Source: Shewanella algae
GTDB lineage: Bacteria; Pseudomonadota; Gammaproteobacteria; Enterobacterales; Shewanellaceae
Direction of reading: 5' to 3'
DNA: 64,000 bases
Assembly (NCBI RefSeq): GCF_009183365.2
Contig: NZ_CP068230.1
Span: 2,323,001 to 2,387,000, forward strand
Shown here: positions 61,071 through 64,000 of the stretch, piece by piece
How positions within the stretch are numbered: position 1 is the first letter of the stretch
Layout of the letters: each line of letters starts with the position of its first letter
The notes under the pieces: generated by a model
The model's input: the letters and a program-made list of their open reading frames with translations, nothing else
What the model was told of the DNA's origin: nothing
The model's database searches: none
Position numbers and translations under genes: made by a program

Positions 61071-61505
61071 TCAGGGTCTGAGGCCTGTCAGCTGCATGCT
61101 ATATTCTCTGTGGCCTGTGTCGGCGCAGGTTTGTTCGCCAATAATCACAGCTCCCCTGCGTTGGTAAAAATCGACACTGGCCTGGTTGTCGCAGTAAACA
61201 CTTAAGGTCAGTTGTTCTCTTTGCTGCCTGGCGTGCTCGAGTAAGCGACTGCCAATTCCTAATCCCTGCATCGCAGGTTTAACAAACAAAGCCGCCAGGC
61301 TGTTCTCGTAGAGAGAATAAAACCCCAGCACTTCGGCGCCATGCTGGTAGACATAGTTCTCGGCTGCTGGAATATAGACCCGGCGCATATTATCCAGTTG
61401 GGACTGCCAAAAATCTGCGGCGATAAAATCGTGTGCATCGATGGAGGCGGTCAACCAGATTTCCAATAGCGGATACATGTCTTCCTTGGCGAATGAACGG
61501 ATCAT
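61071..61505 (-). CDS. GNAT family N-acetyltransferase
   Basis: The 144-residue protein has the GNAT core: LAALFVKPAMQGLGIGSRLLEHARQQ, with Q/R-X-X-G-X-G/A acetyl-CoA loop, and LSVYCDNQASVDFYQRRGAVIIGEQ. It resembles YjaB-type acetyltransferases. The acceptor is unknown. Confidence 0.87.
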   Translation of the reverse strand: MIRSFAKEDMYPLLEIWLTASIDAHDFIAADFWQSQLDNMRRVYIPAAENYVYQHGAEVLGFYSLYENSLAALFVKPAMQGLGIGSRLLEHARQQREQLTLSVYCDNQASVDFYQRRGAVIIGEQTCADTGHREYSMQLTGLRP

Positions 61506-61782
61506 ATAACTTCCTTGTGGATTATTTTAATTGGTTACGGGATTAGGAGGCTTGCCCGCCCCAATTGGCTGGCGGGCTCGGCAAATCCCTATATTGGGGG
61601 GCAGAATAGCAAACCGGGCAAGCTAAAAAAATGATAAATGGCTCAAAGCCTTACTTTTATTGCTTTAATACCGTCAACATAGGTTGTTTCCCGTCAGTTG
61701 TTGGCAACTGAACCAGTATCGCAGGCAGAAACAGGTACTAGACAAAAATTTACACCGTCATTCTGACAGTTAACCGGCATAA
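61506..61782. other. Intergenic region upstream of the GNAT gene
   Basis: 277 nt with no supported gene. It presumably holds the GNAT promoter, but I cannot single one out. Confidence 0.4.
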
Positions 61783-62046
61783 GGAAAGTGCGAATAAGTC
61801 CTCATGGCACTCTGGCTTGCACAGCAATTGGCGTTCAAGGCATCTGACTGAAGGCATGCCGGGGCCTGTCGAAGTCGGATAACGCAGAGAGCCGTTTGCT
61901 GTGAAAGCCCCAAAGGGCGTGGCTTACAGACCTGTTTGCTGTGTTGTGCTTCTTGCAAAGGACTAGGGCCATTTGCCGCGAACCACGCCTTGCATCCAGG
62001 CCTGTAAGCCGACGCAGAGCACACATGGGACTTGTTTGCACTTTCC
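61783..62046. mobile_element. 264-bp MITE-like element with terminal inverted repeats
   Basis: The ends GGAAAGTGCGAATAAGTCC (left) and GGACTTGTTTGCACTTTCC (right) are inverted repeats with two mismatches over 19 bp, continuing into CATG. Inside, GCGTGGCTTACAG...CCTG near 61917-61934 is complementary to CAGGCCTGTAAGCC near 61997-62012, so the element can fold on itself. It contains no transposase. No clear target-site duplication is visible. An 84-codon frame on the minus strand is probably not a gene. Its nature as a repeated, non-autonomous element is inferred from structure. Confidence 0.65.
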
Positions 62047-62314
62047 CTAAGCCAAAAGTGGATTACACTTTAAATCAGACATAGCGTACTGTATTGAAAA
62101 GTACTTGATGCCGAATTGTGCTGCCGCAGCGATTGCGGCAACCATGCTGATTTCATCTGAACTTCGGCTCTTGGGTTCAGCGACCTGAAGTTCAAGAGCA
62201 TAGGTTCAGGACGTTGGCCGAGGCAAATAGTGCTGAGTACCGGGCAGGGCATAGAGCGCCTGCAGGTTTTGTCCAAGTAATAACGCGGGCAAAGTGACTG
62301 AGGGATTAGTGACT
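62047..62314. other. Leader region upstream of the response-regulator gene
   Basis: 268 nt. GCTCTTG and CAAGAGC near 62170-62205 can pair, enclosing a second small TTCAG/CTGAA stem, so a structured leader is possible. No gene is supported. Confidence 0.4.
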
Positions 62315-64000
62315 ATGATCGATGATTTTCTGTTTTCGTCTGAAACATCGCCGGAAGAGCTCCATCAACGCGACAATAAGTGGCGTATTCTGGCGGTGGA
62401 TGATGATGTCAAATTCCAGAACTCGCTGAGTTTTGCCATCAATAAAATGACCCTGATGGGGCGGCCTCTCGAACTCATACAAGCCTACAGCATGGCCGAG
62501 GCGTCCAGTTTGCTTGGTAAAGACGCCGACTTTGCCGTAGTCCTGGTCGATGTGGTAATGGAAACCGAAGATGCCGGTCTCAGGTTAGTCAAGGCGGTGC
62601 GGGATCTGCTGGGGATATCCGATACCCGCTTTGTGCTTTTAACCGGCCAGCCGGGAATGGCACCGGCCGAGTCTGTGATGCAAGACTATGATTTGTCTGA
62701 TTATGTGCTTAAGTCCGATCTCGCCAGCCGCGGCATTCGCAACATACTTACGGGTGCTGTGCGTAATTATCACCAGCTCAAGACCATTTCCTCTGCCCGC
62801 CGTGGTTTGCAACTCATTGTCGAGTCCAGCAACCGTTTGCTTGGGCTGCGAACGCTGGCACAGATAGCCTCGGTTACCTTAAGTGAAATCGCCAATCTTA
62901 TTGATGTGCCGGATGAGGGGCTGGTTTGTGTCAATCGGGGGCGTCATAGCGCAGATGGCTCGGGGCAGGAGATCTTTGAGCCCATGACCATAGCCTGCAG
63001 TGGTCGTTTCCGGCAGTATGCCAATCGTGCCCTCAGGGAGTTGCCGGATCCGACCATTCAGTCCATGGTGGAACAGGCGCTCAGGGAAAAACGTTTTGTC
63101 AGTACCGATGAGAGCCAGGTGCTGTTTTTCCCGAAATCGGCAGCATTGGCCGAATTTGCCATCTATGTGGCCACAGATCGCACCTTGGACGACACCGAAA
63201 TGGAGCTGCTAAAGGTGTTTGCCGCCAATGTTTCCAAGGGCTTTGGCAACGTAGCCCTGATAAGCCGGCTCGACAAGATTGCCTACCAGGATGAACTGCT
63301 CGGCATCCCCAATCGCAGTGCCTTGCTGCGGGAACTCTCCAGGTTGCAGGCTATGTCCAGCGCAAGTGCGCACAATCTGCTGTTATTGGATTTGGATCAT
63401 TTCTCCGGCCTCAATAATCTGTTTGGCTCAGTGTTTGGCAATCAGGTGCTGCAGGCGGTAGCCCAAAGGTTACAGGAGGTTTTTCCGCAGCCGACTGTTA
63501 TTGGACGACTGCATTCAGATCTGTTCGCCGTCATTGGCCATAAGGAGCAGGTCAATATCGACAGGGCGCAGCGGGTGTTCAGTGCGCCGTTTGAAATCGA
63601 TAACAGCCGTCATATTCTCACCGCCTGTATGACAGAAGTCTCTCTGGCCATCAGTGGCCAGGATCCCGCCGAACTGCTGCGCACCGCAGGTACCGGGCTC
63701 AGAAATGCCAAATCCCGAGGGCCTGGCAGCATACAGGCGTTTGATCCCGAATTTGAGCATCAGGCGGCACACAGATTCAAGTTGATGCAACGGCTGCATA
63801 CCGCCATTCAACGCCAGGAGTTTGTACTGCACTTCCAGCCACAGATAGATCTCAAGAGTGGTGAGGTTGTCGGCGTGGAGGCCTTGCTGCGCTGGCAGAC
63901 CGAAGACGGTATGGTACCTCCGGGCACCTTTATCCCGTTGGCAGAGCAGTCGTCTTACATTCACGGCATAGGCGACATAGTGGTTGCGTTATCCTGTCAG
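62315..64000 (+). CDS. Response regulator with degenerate GGDEF and EAL domains (partial, 3' end missing)
   Basis: The frame runs 562 codons from ATG 62315 to the window edge without a stop. A receiver domain (residues about 24-140) has ILAVDDD and the phospho-acceptor Asp79 in VVLVDVVME, with a conserved Lys in YVLKSDL. A DUF3369-type segment follows (about 160-325), then a GGDEF domain in which the signature is degenerate (GRLHSDLFAVIG), so cyclase activity is unlikely. Near residues 507-535 an EAL domain begins (EFVLHFQPQIDLKSGEVVGVEALLRW) with the metal-binding Glu of EALLRW. It is therefore probably a phosphodiesterase controlled by phosphorylation. GAGG lies upstream of the start. Confidence 0.9.
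   Translation, partial: MIDDFLFSSETSPEELHQRDNKWRILAVDDDVKFQNSLSFAINKMTLMGRPLELIQAYSMAEASSLLGKDADFAVVLVDVVMETEDAGLRLVKAVRDLLGISDTRFVLLTGQPGMAPAESVMQDYDLSDYVLKSDLASRGIRNILTGAVRNYHQLKTISSARRGLQLIVESSNRLLGLRTLAQIASVTLSEIANLIDVPDEGLVCVNRGRHSADGSGQEIFEPMTIACSGRFRQYANRALRELPDPTIQSMVEQALREKRFVSTDESQVLFFPKSAALAEFAIYVATDRTLDDTEMELLKVFAANVSKGFGNVALISRLDKIAYQDELLGIPNRSALLRELSRLQAMSSASAHNLLLLDLDHFSGLNNLFGSVFGNQVLQAVAQRLQEVFPQPTVIGRLHSDLFAVIGHKEQVNIDRAQRVFSAPFEIDNSRHILTACMTEVSLAISGQDPAELLRTAGTGLRNAKSRGPGSIQAFDPEFEHQAAHRFKLMQRLHTAIQRQEFVLHFQPQIDLKSGEVVGVEALLRWQTEDGMVPPGTFIPLAEQSSYIHGIGDIVVALSCQ

Noticed and set aside
61770..62024. 84-codon minus-strand frame in the MITE-like element
   Set aside because: It is contained within the inverted-repeat element, and its composition follows the repeat rather than protein constraints.

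Overview
The window is a chromosomal segment of a gammaproteobacterium, most likely a Shewanella. This is inferred from gene content and order: mltD-gloB-yafS-rnhA-dnaQ, fadE next to yafJ, an imuA-imuB-dnaE2 cassette, a cmoA-cmoB pair, aspS-yebC-ruvCAB, and several c-di-GMP and energy-taxis receptors. Apart from one A+T-rich islet at about 40.95-42.5 kb, composition is even and the genes look vertically inherited. There is no prophage, CRISPR array or complete insertion sequence.

Layout. 0-5.2 kb: small hypothetical, rraA, an AsmA-like gene with a lipoprotein gene, and an Aer-like chemoreceptor. 5.4-12.5 kb: mltD, gloB, yafS, a LysR gene, rnhA, dnaQ and a TIGR03503-like membrane protein. 12.5-16.1 kb: two identical tRNA-Asp genes with a strong promoter, a CPA1-type antiporter and bluB. 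16.1-22.9 kb: fadE with FadR-like and PsrA-like operators, yafJ, a DUF3108 protein, an alkyltransferase-like protein, a peptide deformylase, and an orphan CpxA-like histidine kinase whose start lies on a Fur-box-like sequence. 22.9-29.6 kb: LexA-controlled imuA-imuB-dnaE2, then a DTW-domain gene. 29.6-31.8 kb: TrhA-family membrane protein and a TonB/TolA-shaped hypothetical. 31.9-39.0 kb: thiamine operon with a TPP riboswitch, thiC, a single ORF fusing ThiD, ThiE and ThiF, thiS, thiG and thiH. 39.1-40.8 kb: a small ORF and an HEXXH putative metalloprotease.

40.9-42.5 kb: two minus-strand genes (a zinc-ribbon protein and a DUF4365-like nuclease-domain protein). Each is bounded upstream by an attC-like imperfect palindrome, as in integron cassettes, but no integrase is present. 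42.8-49.8 kb: a LysR gene, then a tightly packed minus-strand operon: retropepsin-like lipoprotein protease, inactive-transglutaminase/7TM protein, ATP-grasp ligase, M3-peptidase-like protein without HEXXH, and an uncharacterised exported protein. 49.9-54.5 kb: cmoBA and a three-sensor diguanylate cyclase. 54.7-59.6 kb: aspS, yebC and ruvCAB. 59.6-64 kb: an alpha/beta hydrolase, a NYN-domain protein, a GNAT acetyltransferase, a 264-bp MITE-like inverted-repeat element, and the 5' part of a response regulator with GGDEF-like and EAL domains that runs off the end.

The points that most deserve follow-up are the attC-bounded islet with its possible nuclease, the ThiD-ThiE-ThiF fusion, the five-gene retropepsin/ATP-grasp operon, and the repeat-built insertions in the mutasome proteins ImuA and ImuB. 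All functional statements come from reading the sequence and recalled family knowledge; no database search was run.
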